Source: Pseudaquabacterium inlustre (GTDB lineage Bacteria; Pseudomonadota; Gammaproteobacteria; Burkholderiales; Burkholderiaceae_C). Taken from it: a DNA stretch of 64,000 nucleotides. Numbering within the stretch: position 1 is the stretch's first letter; each line of letters starts with the position of its first letter. This document shows positions 49,555 through 57,913 of this stretch, piece after piece. A model generated the notes under the pieces. It saw nothing but the letters and a program-made list of their open reading frames with translations. It was not told where the DNA came from and did no database searches. The translations under genes were made by a program, and so were the position numbers. Location: positions 186,001 to 250,000 of the forward strand of contig NZ_JBBUTH010000008.1 in NCBI RefSeq assembly GCF_038066595.1, read 5' to 3'.

Positions 49555-51333
49555 ATGTCTTTGCGACACGCACGCTGGCGCATGCCCTTGGCTGTTGCGC
49601 TGCTGTTTGCACCCACTCTGCTCCCGGCCATCGCCTGGTTGGTCGTTCGACATCCGACGGACATCGTCGGACTGAGTCCCAGGGTGGATGACATCGGGGG
49701 GCCCTGGTTCGTCTTGGGCCTTTCCGTGGTCTGGTTGGTCGGGCCGCTGGCGCTGTTTGGGCGCTCGCGTTTGGCGGTGTGGGCGCTGGCCCCCTTTGCT
49801 CTGCTGGCGGTCCCAGAGGCCTTCTACCTGCTCAAGTTCGGGCAGCCATCCGGGCCACATGTCTACGGCGTGCTGGCGGAAACCCACGCGGACGAGGTTC
49901 TGGCCTGGTTGGGGCCTTGGTGGGGCTGGGTACTCCTGACCATCATGGTGTCGATCGCAGCCACGGTCTGGGCCTGTCGACAATGGTGGATTGCAGATTG
50001 GCATTGGCAACATCGCTCACGCCTATGGTGCATAGGGGGCCTGGCCGCCATGCTGCTGATGGTCATCGCATTGGTTCTGGCGGAGGGGCAGATCGCGGAC
50101 GCCCGTGACCTGGAGGAGCTGCCATCTGATCCGTTGACGGAGGATCGTGAGGGCCTGGCAGCCCGGTTGGAGGACAGCTATCCATGGGGCTTGCCGCTGC
50201 GCCTTGCACGCTTCGGTCATCACTTGCGCCGCGTTGAAGCTCGCGCGCAAGCCGTGGGTCGTCTGGACGTGGGGGTGCGCTGGATCTCACCCGCACAACA
50301 AGACACGCCCGCGGTACATGTCTTGGTGATCGGAGAGACGGCACGGCCCGATCGCTGGGGTCTGTTTGGTGGTGCTCGCGATACGACACCAAGACTCATC
50401 GCCCGCTCCGGCATCATCGCCTTCTCGGATGCGGTTTCAGCCGCTGCCGCGACACGGGAGTCTGTGCCACTCCTACTGACTGCAAGTGAGGCGTATGACG
50501 CACCCTCGTTGATGGTGGCATTTCGCCAAGCCGGTTTCCGAACCCATTGGCTCAGCACGCAAGGCGCCGCGGGAACGCACGAAACTCCTATCGCCGTGCT
50601 GGCACATGAGGCCGATGAACACTTCTATGCCAACCCGGTCGATTACAAAGGACGAGGCGCCCTCGATGGCGCACTGCTTCCACGCCTGAAGGAGATCTTG
50701 TCCAGGCCCGAGCCACGCAAGCTCATCGTCTTGCATACCCTTGGCAGTCATCTGCACTATGCCCACCGATACCCGCCCGAGTTTGAGCATTTCGTGCCCG
50801 CCCTGGCCTCGAGCGACCGGCCTGACATCTGGCACGACAGACACACACCAGCGCTGATCAATGCGTACGACAACTCGGTCAGGTACACGGATTGGTTTCT
50901 CGACGCCGTGATTGCCGAACTTCAAGGCACGGGACTGTCGGCCACCCTGATGTTTGTGGCTGACCACGGAGAGGCCTTGTTCGATGGCCAGTGCAGGCGC
51001 GCAGGTCATGGATTCGCGGCTGAGGTCAATTACCGTGTGCCGATGTTCTTCTGGTTGTCCGACGCCTGGCAGGCAGCCAACCCGCAACGCACCCGCGCGC
51101 TGCGGGCAAACCGGGATCAACCCGTCTCCGGTCGCTCTGCATACGCCACCATGACCAGGCAGGCGGGATTCAACGTCACCAAACCAGGCGCATTCCCAGA
51201 CCTTGGCAGCGTCCCATACACCCCGCCAGTGCGTTGGACCCTCCACCACGGGAACTTCGATCGTGACCTGCGCGGTCGCAGTTGCTCCGGCCCCTCCCCG
51301 AAGCTTGCTCAGGTGGGCGCCAGCGCCCACTAG
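49555..51333 (+). CDS. EptA/PptA-like phosphoethanolamine transferase (sulfatase fold)
   Basis: The 592-residue inner-membrane protein has four to five N-terminal helices (about 1-170) and a periplasmic alkaline-phosphatase-fold domain. The catalytic Thr262 lies in IGETARPDRWG, matching the GETAR nucleophile motif of EptA, with TLGSHLHYAHRYPPEFE, YDNSVRYTD and FVADHGEAL supplying metal ligands. It should transfer phosphoethanolamine or a similar phospho-head group to lipid A or a protein. Its position after pilA recalls Neisseria PptA, which decorates pilin. ATG 49555 and TTG 49546 are both possible. GC is visibly lower (roughly 60%) than neighbours, suggesting acquisition by transfer. Confidence 0.82.
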   Translation: MSLRHARWRMPLAVALLFAPTLLPAIAWLVVRHPTDIVGLSPRVDDIGGPWFVLGLSVVWLVGPLALFGRSRLAVWALAPFALLAVPEAFYLLKFGQPSGPHVYGVLAETHADEVLAWLGPWWGWVLLTIMVSIAATVWACRQWWIADWHWQHRSRLWCIGGLAAMLLMVIALVLAEGQIADARDLEELPSDPLTEDREGLAARLEDSYPWGLPLRLARFGHHLRRVEARAQAVGRLDVGVRWISPAQQDTPAVHVLVIGETARPDRWGLFGGARDTTPRLIARSGIIAFSDAVSAAAATRESVPLLLTASEAYDAPSLMVAFRQAGFRTHWLSTQGAAGTHETPIAVLAHEADEHFYANPVDYKGRGALDGALLPRLKEILSRPEPRKLIVLHTLGSHLHYAHRYPPEFEHFVPALASSDRPDIWHDRHTPALINAYDNSVRYTDWFLDAVIAELQGTGLSATLMFVADHGEALFDGQCRRAGHGFAAEVNYRVPMFFWLSDAWQAANPQRTRALRANRDQPVSGRSAYATMTRQAGFNVTKPGAFPDLGSVPYTPPVRWTLHHGNFDRDLRGRSCSGPSPKLAQVGASAH

Positions 51334-51560
51334 ATGCCTCAAGGCCTTCGTCGCAGCCTGCGCGAGACGGCCAATTCTTGAGGGCAGAGGCCCCCTCCAA
51401 CAGAGGCCATGTGTGCAGAAGGCTGGCTGCTAGCATCCGACCGCGATTTCACGAATCAGCAGATGGCAACAGCCTCAGGCGCCTGTGCTGACCAACGCAG
51501 ACGCTGGACCCCTCAAGACCCGGCGCGTTCACTGCAGTTCCTGCCATCGCTGCGTTCCAC

Positions 51561-53339
51561 ATGCACCCCTCCATCCCGCGCCCTTCCTCGCTCGCTCCCT
51601 CACTCTGGCTCGCCGCCCTCCTCGCCTGCTGCGTGCCCACGCTGCTGGCCTACAACGCCCCGCCTTCGGCCACGCTGCTGAACCAGTGCGTGGCGGTGGC
51701 GGCCTGGGGGGCGTGGGTGCTGGTGCTGGCGCCCGCGCGCTGGCCACGGGGTGCGGGGTCGTTGCTGGCGGTGCTGGGTGTGCTGGGGGTATCGGCGCTC
51801 AGCGCCTGGTGGCTGGGTGCGCTGCCCCGCTCGCTGAGCCTGGCGGCGGCCGGCCTCATCGCCGCGGCCGCCTTGCTGGTGGGCACCGGTGCCGATGCCG
51901 CTCGGCGGCATGAGGGCCCGGCGCTGTTCGAGGCCTTTTGTGTGGGCCTGCTCGGGGCCGGCCTGGCCAGCACGGTGGTGGCCTGGGTGCAGGTGTTCAT
52001 GCCGGGCTGGGCCGATGGCAGCCTGATCGCCACCAGCGGCCTGCCGGGCCGCGCGGTGGGCAACCTGCGCCAGCCCAATCACCTGTGCAGCCTGCTGCTG
52101 TGGGCCATGGTGGCCGCCGTGGCGCTGCATGAGCTGGGACGGCTGCCGCGCCGCGCGCTGGCGGCCGTGGTGGCGCTGCTGGTGGTGGGCGTGGAACTCA
52201 CGGCCTCGCGCACCGGCGCCGTCGGCCTGGGGGTGCTGATGCTGTGGGGCCTGCTGGACCGTCGCCTGTCGCGCACCGCGCGCTGGACGCTGGCAGCCAC
52301 GCCGCTGCTGTATGCGCTGGCCTATGGCGCGATGGCCTGGTATGGCGAGCTGGCGCACCAGGCGCTGGGCGCCGAGGCGCGTATCGATGCAGGCGGCCTG
52401 GGCGATGGTGGCAGCCGCAACGGACGCAGCAACATCTGGCGCAATGCGCTGGCACTGATCCAGGCCCAACCCTGGCTGGGCGTGGGCTTCGGCGAGTTCA
52501 ACTTCGCCTGGACGCTGACACCCTTCCCCGGTCGGCCCACGGCCTTCTTCGACCACACCCACAACCTGATGCTGCAGCTGGCGGTGGAACTGGGCCTGCC
52601 GCGCGCCGGGCTGGTGCTGGCCCTGCTGGCCTGGGCGCTGTGGCAGGGCGGGCGGCGAGCCATGGCGGCGCCAAGCGCAGCCGGCAGCGCCGGGCGTGCG
52701 GCGCTGGTGCTGGTGCTGCTGGCCGGCCTGCACAGCCTGGTGGAGTACCCGCTGTGGTACGCCTACTTCCTGCTGCCGGCCGCCTTCGCCTGGGGCTTCG
52801 TGCTGGGCCTGCCCGATCCGGCCGCTGGCCTGCAGCCCAGCCGGGCGGCCGAGCCGTTGCCGCGCGGGCCGGGCCTGGCGGTCGGCCTGGCGCTGGGCCT
52901 GGCCATGATGCTGGGCGGTGCGCTGGCGCTGCTGGACTACCGCAGCGTGGTCGTCATCTACGCACCCCCGCCGGGCAGCACCCCGCTGGCCGAGCGCATC
53001 GAACGGGGCCAGCGCAGCCTGCTGTTCGCCCATCACGCCGATTACGCGGCATCCACCAACGAGGTGCCGGCTGCCGCCCGCGCGCTGGGCCTGGCGCGCG
53101 GCACGCACTCGCTGCTGGACACGCGCCTGATGATCGCCTGGGCGCAGCACCTGCACGCGCAGGGGCAGGAGACCCTGGCGCAGGGCGTGGCGGCACGGCT
53201 GCGCGAGTTCGACAACCCCGAGGCGGACGACTTCTTCGCCCCCTGCGAGGGCGGTAAGACGACGGGCTTTCCGTGCCAGCCGCCGGCCAGCACGCCCGGC
53301 TGGCGCGACTACCTGCCTGCGGCAACCGCCGGGCGCTGA
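51561..53339 (+). CDS. pglL: PglL/TfpO-type protein O-oligosaccharyltransferase (Wzy_C family)
   Basis: The 592-residue protein has about 12 membrane helices and the Wzy/WaaL-type periplasmic loop with GNLRQPNHL (about 172-180) and the likely catalytic His334 in FDHTHNLML, followed by HSLVEYPLWYAYFLLP (about 392-407), a hallmark of PglL enzymes. It would transfer a lipid-linked glycan to Ser or Thr of exported proteins, pilin being the natural target given its position. The C-terminal 150 residues form a periplasmic helical domain. GC is high again. The 227 bases upstream hold no gene that I can support and no clear ribosome site. Confidence 0.88.
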   Translation: MHPSIPRPSSLAPSLWLAALLACCVPTLLAYNAPPSATLLNQCVAVAAWGAWVLVLAPARWPRGAGSLLAVLGVLGVSALSAWWLGALPRSLSLAAAGLIAAAALLVGTGADAARRHEGPALFEAFCVGLLGAGLASTVVAWVQVFMPGWADGSLIATSGLPGRAVGNLRQPNHLCSLLLWAMVAAVALHELGRLPRRALAAVVALLVVGVELTASRTGAVGLGVLMLWGLLDRRLSRTARWTLAATPLLYALAYGAMAWYGELAHQALGAEARIDAGGLGDGGSRNGRSNIWRNALALIQAQPWLGVGFGEFNFAWTLTPFPGRPTAFFDHTHNLMLQLAVELGLPRAGLVLALLAWALWQGGRRAMAAPSAAGSAGRAALVLVLLAGLHSLVEYPLWYAYFLLPAAFAWGFVLGLPDPAAGLQPSRAAEPLPRGPGLAVGLALGLAMMLGGALALLDYRSVVVIYAPPPGSTPLAERIERGQRSLLFAHHADYAASTNEVPAAARALGLARGTHSLLDTRLMIAWAQHLHAQGQETLAQGVAARLREFDNPEADDFFAPCEGGKTTGFPCQPPASTPGWRDYLPAATAGR

Positions 53340-53343
53340 CGGC

Positions 53344-53361
53344 GCCGGGCGCGTGCCCGGC
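53344..53361. terminator. Hairpin between convergent pglL and moaC
   Basis: GCCGGGC (53344-53350) and GCCCGGC (53355-53361) form a 7-bp stem with a GCGT loop in the 34-base gap; no T run. Confidence 0.45.
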
Positions 53362-53373
53362 CACGGCTCAAGT

Positions 53374-53856
53374 TCAGGCCAGTGCCACCCAGTGCCCGCT
53401 CTTGCCGCCCTGCTTCTCGACCAGGCGGATGCCGGTCATCTCCATGCCCTTGTCGGCCGCTTTGCACATGTCGTACACGGTGAGCAGACCGACCTGAACG
53501 GCGGTCAGGGCTTCCATTTCCACGCCGGTGCGGCCCACGGTCTCGGCCGTGACCTCGATGTGCACCGCGCTGGCCGGCTCGTCGAGGCGGAACTCGACCG
53601 CCACGCGGGTCAGCGGCAGCGGATGGCACAGCGGCACGAGTTCGGCGGTGCGCTTGGCGGCCTGGATGGCGGCGATGCGCGCGATGCCGATCACGTCGCC
53701 CTTCTTGGCCGTGCCGCCGGCAATCAGCGCCAGCGTGGTCGGCAGCATGCGGATGGTGCCCACGGCGCGCGCCACGCGGTGCGTCTCGGTCTTGGCGGCC
53801 ACATCCACCATGTGGGCCTGGCCTTGGGCATCGAAATGGGTCAGCGGCGAGGTCAT
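53374..53856 (-). CDS. moaC: Cyclic pyranopterin monophosphate synthase MoaC
   Basis: The 160-residue enzyme completes formation of cyclic pyranopterin monophosphate in molybdenum cofactor synthesis. It begins with LTHFDAQGQAHMVDV and carries the conserved LCHPLPLT (about 75-82) and GVEMEALTAV (about 111-120). ATG 53856 fits the family; other mo genes are not nearby. Confidence 0.95.
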   Translation of the reverse strand: MTSPLTHFDAQGQAHMVDVAAKTETHRVARAVGTIRMLPTTLALIAGGTAKKGDVIGIARIAAIQAAKRTAELVPLCHPLPLTRVAVEFRLDEPASAVHIEVTAETVGRTGVEMEALTAVQVGLLTVYDMCKAADKGMEMTGIRLVEKQGGKSGHWVALA

Positions 53857-53926
53857 GGCAGCGAGCAACGGGCGGGCAATGAAGGGGTGCGATGATAGGC
53901 GACGCCGACTTGCACCGAGGCTCCGC

Positions 53927-55600
53927 TTGAACGCTCACCCAGCCCTGCCCACCCTGCTGCCCCGGGGCCTGGCCAGGACGCGCCGCGCGCTGTGCGCGCT
54001 GGTTTCAGCAGGCTTGCTGATCGGGGCTGCATCGCCGCTGCAGGCGCAAGGCGCCGCTGGGCCGGCACCGGCCCTGCGCCTGCCGGCCCTGGGCGAGTCC
54101 GCCTCCGACGAGTTCGGCCTCAGCACCGAAAAGCGCGTGGGCGAGCAGATCATGCGCGAGATCCGCCGCGACCCCGACTACCTGGACGATCCCATCCTGC
54201 TGAGCTACCTGCAGGGCCTGTGGCAGCCGCTGGTCAAGGCCGCGCAGGCGCGTGGCGACATCGGCGTGGACACGGCCACGCTGTTCCCGTACGAGGCCTT
54301 CCTGGTGCGGGACCGCAGCGTCAACGCCTTCGCGCTGCCCGGCGGCTACGTGGGCGTGCACCTGGGGCTGATCGCGCTCACCGCCAGCCCCGACGAGCTG
54401 GCCTCGGTGCTGGCGCACGAGCTCTCGCACATCACGCAGCGGCACATCGCGCGCAGCGTCAGCGCGGGTTCGCGCAGCAGTTCACTGGGCCTGGCGGCCA
54501 TGCTGCTGGGCCTGCTGGTGGCCGGCCGCTCGGGCAATGTCGACGTGGCGCAGGCGGCCATCGCCGGCGGCCAGGCGGCCATGGCGCAGTCGCAGCTGAA
54601 CTTCTCGCGCGACATGGAGCGCGAGGCCGACCGCAACGGCTTCGCGCTGCTGGGCGACGCCGGCTTCGCGCCCTCGGGCATGGCCGGCATGTTCGACAAG
54701 CTCGACCAGTCCAGCCGCCTGAACGACAGCGGCGGTTACCCCTACCTGCGCAGCCACCCGCTCACGGTTGACCGCATCGGCGAGGCGCGCCAGCGCGTCG
54801 AGACCAACGGCAGCGTGGTGCTGCCGCCGCCCACGCTGCGTCACACGCTGATGCAGGCCCGCGCCAAGGTGCTGATGGACCCGTCGGTGCAGGCCCTGCG
54901 CCGCCTGCAGGACCTGGATCTGCGCGCCGCCGAAACCAGCCTGCCGCTGGCCGAGCGCCTGGCCGCGGCCAGCGCGGCCGCACTGGCCTCCACGCAGCTG
55001 CGCGACTTCGCACGCGCCGAGCGCGCCGCCCGGCTGATGACCGCCCTGCAGGCCGCGGCCGCGCCGGGTGCCGTGGATGCGGCCTCGCAGCGCGACCTGC
55101 ACCAGTTCGCGGCCGAGGTGGCGCTGGCGCGTGGCGACGTGGCCGCGGCCCGCACGGCGCTGCTGCCCGACAGCGCTGATGCCGGCCGCGCCAGCCTGCT
55201 GCTGCGCGCGCGCCTGGCGCTGGCCGAGGGCCAGCCCGCGGCCTTGCGCACCAGCGCCGAGGCCCTGCAGACCTGGCTGGCCGAGCACCGGCAGGACAGC
55301 AGCGCCTGGCAGCTGATGGCCCAGACCAGTGACCGCCAGGGTCAGAAGCTGCGCGCCGTGCGCGCCGAGGCCGAGGCACAGGCCGCGCTGGGCAACCTGG
55401 GCGGCGCGATCGACCGCCTGCGGGCCGGCCAGCAGCTGGCGCGCAGCGGCCAGGTAGGGCTCGACTTCATCGAGGCCTCGGTGATCGACGCGCGCCTGCG
55501 CGACCTGCAGGGCCAGCGCCGGCAGCTGATGGCCGAGCAGCAACAGCAGGGCTCGCGCGGCAGCCGGCCCGACAGCGGCGACAACCACCTGCAGCACTGA
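53927..55600 (+). CDS. M48-family periplasmic metalloprotease (BepA-like) with TPR-rich C-terminus
   Basis: The 557-residue protein has a signal peptide (cleavage near SPLQA, about residue 38), a zinc protease domain with HELSH at 164-168 and the downstream ligand in DMEREADRNG (about 226-235), and a helical C-terminal half (about 300-530) resembling TPR repeats. It matches the BepA/YfgC group that checks outer-membrane protein assembly and LptD. The start is taken as TTG 53927, which has CGAGG eight bases upstream and gives a normal signal peptide; ATG 53879 is an alternative. Confidence 0.88.
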   Translation: MNAHPALPTLLPRGLARTRRALCALVSAGLLIGAASPLQAQGAAGPAPALRLPALGESASDEFGLSTEKRVGEQIMREIRRDPDYLDDPILLSYLQGLWQPLVKAAQARGDIGVDTATLFPYEAFLVRDRSVNAFALPGGYVGVHLGLIALTASPDELASVLAHELSHITQRHIARSVSAGSRSSSLGLAAMLLGLLVAGRSGNVDVAQAAIAGGQAAMAQSQLNFSRDMEREADRNGFALLGDAGFAPSGMAGMFDKLDQSSRLNDSGGYPYLRSHPLTVDRIGEARQRVETNGSVVLPPPTLRHTLMQARAKVLMDPSVQALRRLQDLDLRAAETSLPLAERLAAASAAALASTQLRDFARAERAARLMTALQAAAAPGAVDAASQRDLHQFAAEVALARGDVAAARTALLPDSADAGRASLLLRARLALAEGQPAALRTSAEALQTWLAEHRQDSSAWQLMAQTSDRQGQKLRAVRAEAEAQAALGNLGGAIDRLRAGQQLARSGQVGLDFIEASVIDARLRDLQGQRRQLMAEQQQQGSRGSRPDSGDNHLQH

Positions 55601-55645
55601 GCGCGCGTCGGGCGGCGAACGCCTTCCGGCGTCCGTCGTCCTGAC

Positions 55646-56008
55646 TCAGAACTCGTTGCGGGTGAACAGGCGCTCGATGGCCACGTCGATGACCATGCCG
55701 CACAGGCTGTAGATCAGCGAGCCGATCAACGCCGCGCCAAAGCCAGTGACGTTGAAGCCGTCGAGCACGCCAGCGGCTGACCAGAACATCAGCGCGTTGA
55801 TCACGAACAGGAACAGCCCCAGCGTGACCAGCGTGACCGGGAAGGTCAGCACCACCAGCAGTGGCCGCACCAGCGTGTTGAGCAGGCCCAGCACCAGCGC
55901 CGCGACCATGGCCGCGCCAAAGCTGGCCACGGTCACGCCGGGGTAGAGGTGGGCCACCAGCAGCAGCGCGGCCGCCAGCAGCATCCATCGCACAAGCAGC
56001 TTCATCAT
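55646..56008 (-). CDS. Small membrane protein of the phage holin 4 superfamily (YvlD-like)
   Basis: The 120-residue protein has four hydrophobic segments and the family stretches HLYPGVTV, LGLLNTLVRPLLVVLTFPVT (about 48-67) and FVINALMFW. These proteins are common chromosomal membrane proteins of unknown function; the holin name comes from weak similarity and does not imply a prophage here. Starts at 56008, 56005 or 56020 are all possible and no clear ribosome site distinguishes them. Confidence 0.82.
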   Translation of the reverse strand: MMKLLVRWMLLAAALLLVAHLYPGVTVASFGAAMVAALVLGLLNTLVRPLLVVLTFPVTLVTLGLFLFVINALMFWSAAGVLDGFNVTGFGAALIGSLIYSLCGMVIDVAIERLFTRNEF

Positions 56009-56319
56009 GGTCGCGAGCATAGCGCCGGCCGGGCCTGCGGCCCATGCGCGACGTGGGTTGCGCACCCTCGGCGGCATACGGGTGACGGTATGACAAAAGC
56101 AGGCTGGCACGGCCTGCCCGTGCCCAGGTGATGCCTGGCGGCGACAAAAGCGCTCTCCACAGGGCGCCAAAGCGGGTTTTACGAGGGAAAACAGCTTCTC
56201 AGCCCCATGGGGTGGCAGTACCATTGCAGCTGCAGAGGCCACAGAGAGAAGCGCGGGTTCATGCAACCCCCGACCCAGGCCCCGGCACATCAACCACTCA
56301 CGTGATGGAGAGTATCCAG
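56009..56319. other. 311-base intergenic region upstream of the H1-like gene
   Basis: No gene is supported here. The region contains a short GC-rich palindrome (CCCCATGGGG near 56202) and a TACCAT hexamer near 56217 that could be a -10, but no convincing -35. It presumably holds the promoters of the H1-like gene (plus strand) and the small membrane protein (minus strand). Confidence 0.5.
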
Positions 56320-56760
56320 ATGGCAACTGCGAAGAAGGCCGCTCCGGCCAAAAAGGCGGCTCCGGCGAAGAAGGCCGCGCCCGCTGCGAAGAAGGCGGCT
56401 CCGGCCAAGAAGGCCGCCGCTCCGGCGAAGAAGGCTGCGGCCCCGGCCAAGAAGGCCGCCGCGCCCGCCAAGAAGGCTGCTGCTCCGGCCAAGAAGGCCG
56501 CCGCCAAGAAGCGCACGCCCAACGCCGCCTTCATGAAGTCCCTGACCCCCAGCGCCGCCCTGGCCGCCGTGATCGGCGACAAGCCGCTGCCGCGCACCGA
56601 GGTCACCAAGAAGGTGTGGGAATACATCAAGAAGAACGGTCTGCAGGACAAGGTCAAGAAGACCATGATCAACGCCGACGCCAAGCTGAAGGAGATCTTC
56701 AAGCAGGCCCAGGTGTCGATGTTCGAGATGACCAAGCTGATCAACTCGCACCTCAAGTGA
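56320..56760 (+). CDS. Histone H1-like protein fused to a SWIB/MDM2 domain
   Basis: The 146-residue protein joins a basic N-terminal tail (about 2-67) built of repeated PAKKAA/AKKAA units, as in bacterial H1-like DNA-binding proteins, to a C-terminal SWIB/MDM2-type domain (about 68-146; TPNAAFMKSLTPSAALAAV and DAKLKEIFKQAQVSMFEMTK). ATG 56320 has GGAG nine bases upstream; an earlier in-frame ATG at 56305 is less likely. It is probably nucleoid-associated. Similar fusions occur in Burkholderiales and Chlamydia; the SWIB role in bacteria is unknown. Lys/Ala repeat number is expected to vary between strains. Confidence 0.92.
   Translation: MATAKKAAPAKKAAPAKKAAPAAKKAAPAKKAAAPAKKAAAPAKKAAAPAKKAAAPAKKAAAKKRTPNAAFMKSLTPSAALAAVIGDKPLPRTEVTKKVWEYIKKNGLQDKVKKTMINADAKLKEIFKQAQVSMFEMTKLINSHLK
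56329..56513 (+). repeat. Imperfect 15-24 base tandem repeats encoding Lys/Ala/Pro units
   Basis: Units of the form GCTCCGGCCAAGAAGGCC recur about ten times with silent changes, encoding the basic tail of the H1-like protein. Such in-frame repeats can expand or contract by slippage without a frameshift. Confidence 0.85.
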
Positions 56761-56808
56761 TGCCTCGCGCGGTGCCTCGGTCAACGAGGCCCGCCGATCG
56801 CCACACAC

Positions 56809-56834
56809 ACGGCCGGCTTCATGCCGGCCGTTTT
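56809..56834. terminator. Terminator between the H1-like gene and the convergent amidohydrolase
   Basis: ACGGCCGGC (56809-56817) and GCCGGCCGT (56823-56831) form a perfect 9-bp stem with a TTCAT loop, followed on the plus strand by TTTT. It ends the H1-like transcript and may serve both strands. Confidence 0.85.
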
Positions 56835-57763
56835 CATTCCGGCAGGCCGAAGAGCCGCGCGCCGTTGCCCCAGGCGATGCGCCGCGCTGAATCCGCCGGC
56901 AGGCTGCCCAGCCAGCGCCGCGCCTCGGCCATCAAGGCCTCGTAGGCGCCCCAGCGCGGGTTGATCCAGGTGTCCGAGCCGACCAGGAAGCGCGTGTCGA
57001 ACTCGCGCAGCAGCGCCTGCCATTCGGGGCTCAGGCGGCCCTCGCCATCGGTCAGGCCGGGGCGGTACGACAGCTCGCCCATCAGCGTGGGGTGGCGCTG
57101 CAGCAGCGCGCGCACGCGCGCAATGGGCACGCCACCGATGCCGGTGTGCGCCCACACCAGGCGCGCCTGCGGCGCATGGGCCATCAGGCGCTCGATGGCA
57201 TCGTCGTCCACATGCGCCAGCACCACCAGGCCGCGCGCCTGCGCCAGCTGCATCAGGCGGCGGGCGATGGGGCCGTCGGCATTGCGGCTGTCGTAGAGGT
57301 GGAACTCGCCCAGGCCGCGAAAGGGCCCCGCGCGCGTGCCGGCGGCCAGCTCCTGCTGCACCATCGTGGCGATGGTCTCGTCGGCGAACCAGCCGGTGTA
57401 GTCGGCGCGGTTGCGGTACAGGCGCACGAAGGGCACCACCGTCACACCGGCCGCACGCGTGGCCTCGGTGGCTGCGGCCAGTGACTTGGTGCCGTCGTTG
57501 GGCCGGCTGTTGGCCACCACGGCGCGCACGCCGGCACGCTGCATCATCGCCAGCACCTCGGCCACCGGGTAGGGGCAGTCGGCGCCCAGCGCGCAGGCCT
57601 CCTCGTTGTAGTGCAGGTGGGCATCGAACAGCGGGCCGTCGTAGGCCGTGCCTGCGGCCACCTGCGCTGCCTGCGCCGCCAGCACCGGCCAGGCCAGCGC
57701 CAGCACCGACAGGCGGGCCCGGCGCAGCGCACGGGCGGTGAACAGGCGTGATGCAGGGCGCAT
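56834..57763 (-). CDS. Exported amidohydrolase-superfamily (TIM-barrel) protein
   Basis: The 309-residue protein has a signal peptide (to about residue 38, AAQAAQVAAG region) and a metal-dependent hydrolase barrel with LFDAHLHYNEE (first HxH), LGEFHLYDSRN, VLAHVDDDA, VWAHTGIGG and LVGSDTWINPRW in barrel order. This resembles amidohydrolase-2-like proteins acting on ring or lactone substrates. Being exported is unusual for the superfamily. ATG 57763 has GGAG eight bases upstream. The substrate is unknown. Confidence 0.82.
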   Translation of the reverse strand: MRPASRLFTARALRRARLSVLALAWPVLAAQAAQVAAGTAYDGPLFDAHLHYNEEACALGADCPYPVAEVLAMMQRAGVRAVVANSRPNDGTKSLAAATEATRAAGVTVVPFVRLYRNRADYTGWFADETIATMVQQELAAGTRAGPFRGLGEFHLYDSRNADGPIARRLMQLAQARGLVVLAHVDDDAIERLMAHAPQARLVWAHTGIGGVPIARVRALLQRHPTLMGELSYRPGLTDGEGRLSPEWQALLREFDTRFLVGSDTWINPRWGAYEALMAEARRWLGSLPADSARRIAWGNGARLFGLPE

Positions 57764-57913
57764 GGCGTGCTCCAGTTGGCGTTGGGCCGGCCCGGGCACG
57801 CTGCCGCGGGGCTTCAGCACCGGCCGAGGCTGCCGAAGATACGCCAATGGCCGATGGCCGCCCGCGCGCCGCGACCGGGCGCATGGCCGACCCGCCGTAC
57901 ACACCCCGCCGTC

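Noticed and set aside
55646..56008. Holin-like gene as a sign of a prophage
   Set aside because: The family is widespread as an ordinary chromosomal membrane protein and no other phage gene, integrase or attachment site is present.
56329..56513. Regularly spaced repeats that might suggest a CRISPR array
   Set aside because: The units are contiguous, in frame and encode Lys/Ala repeats of the H1-like protein; there are no unique spacers and no cas genes.
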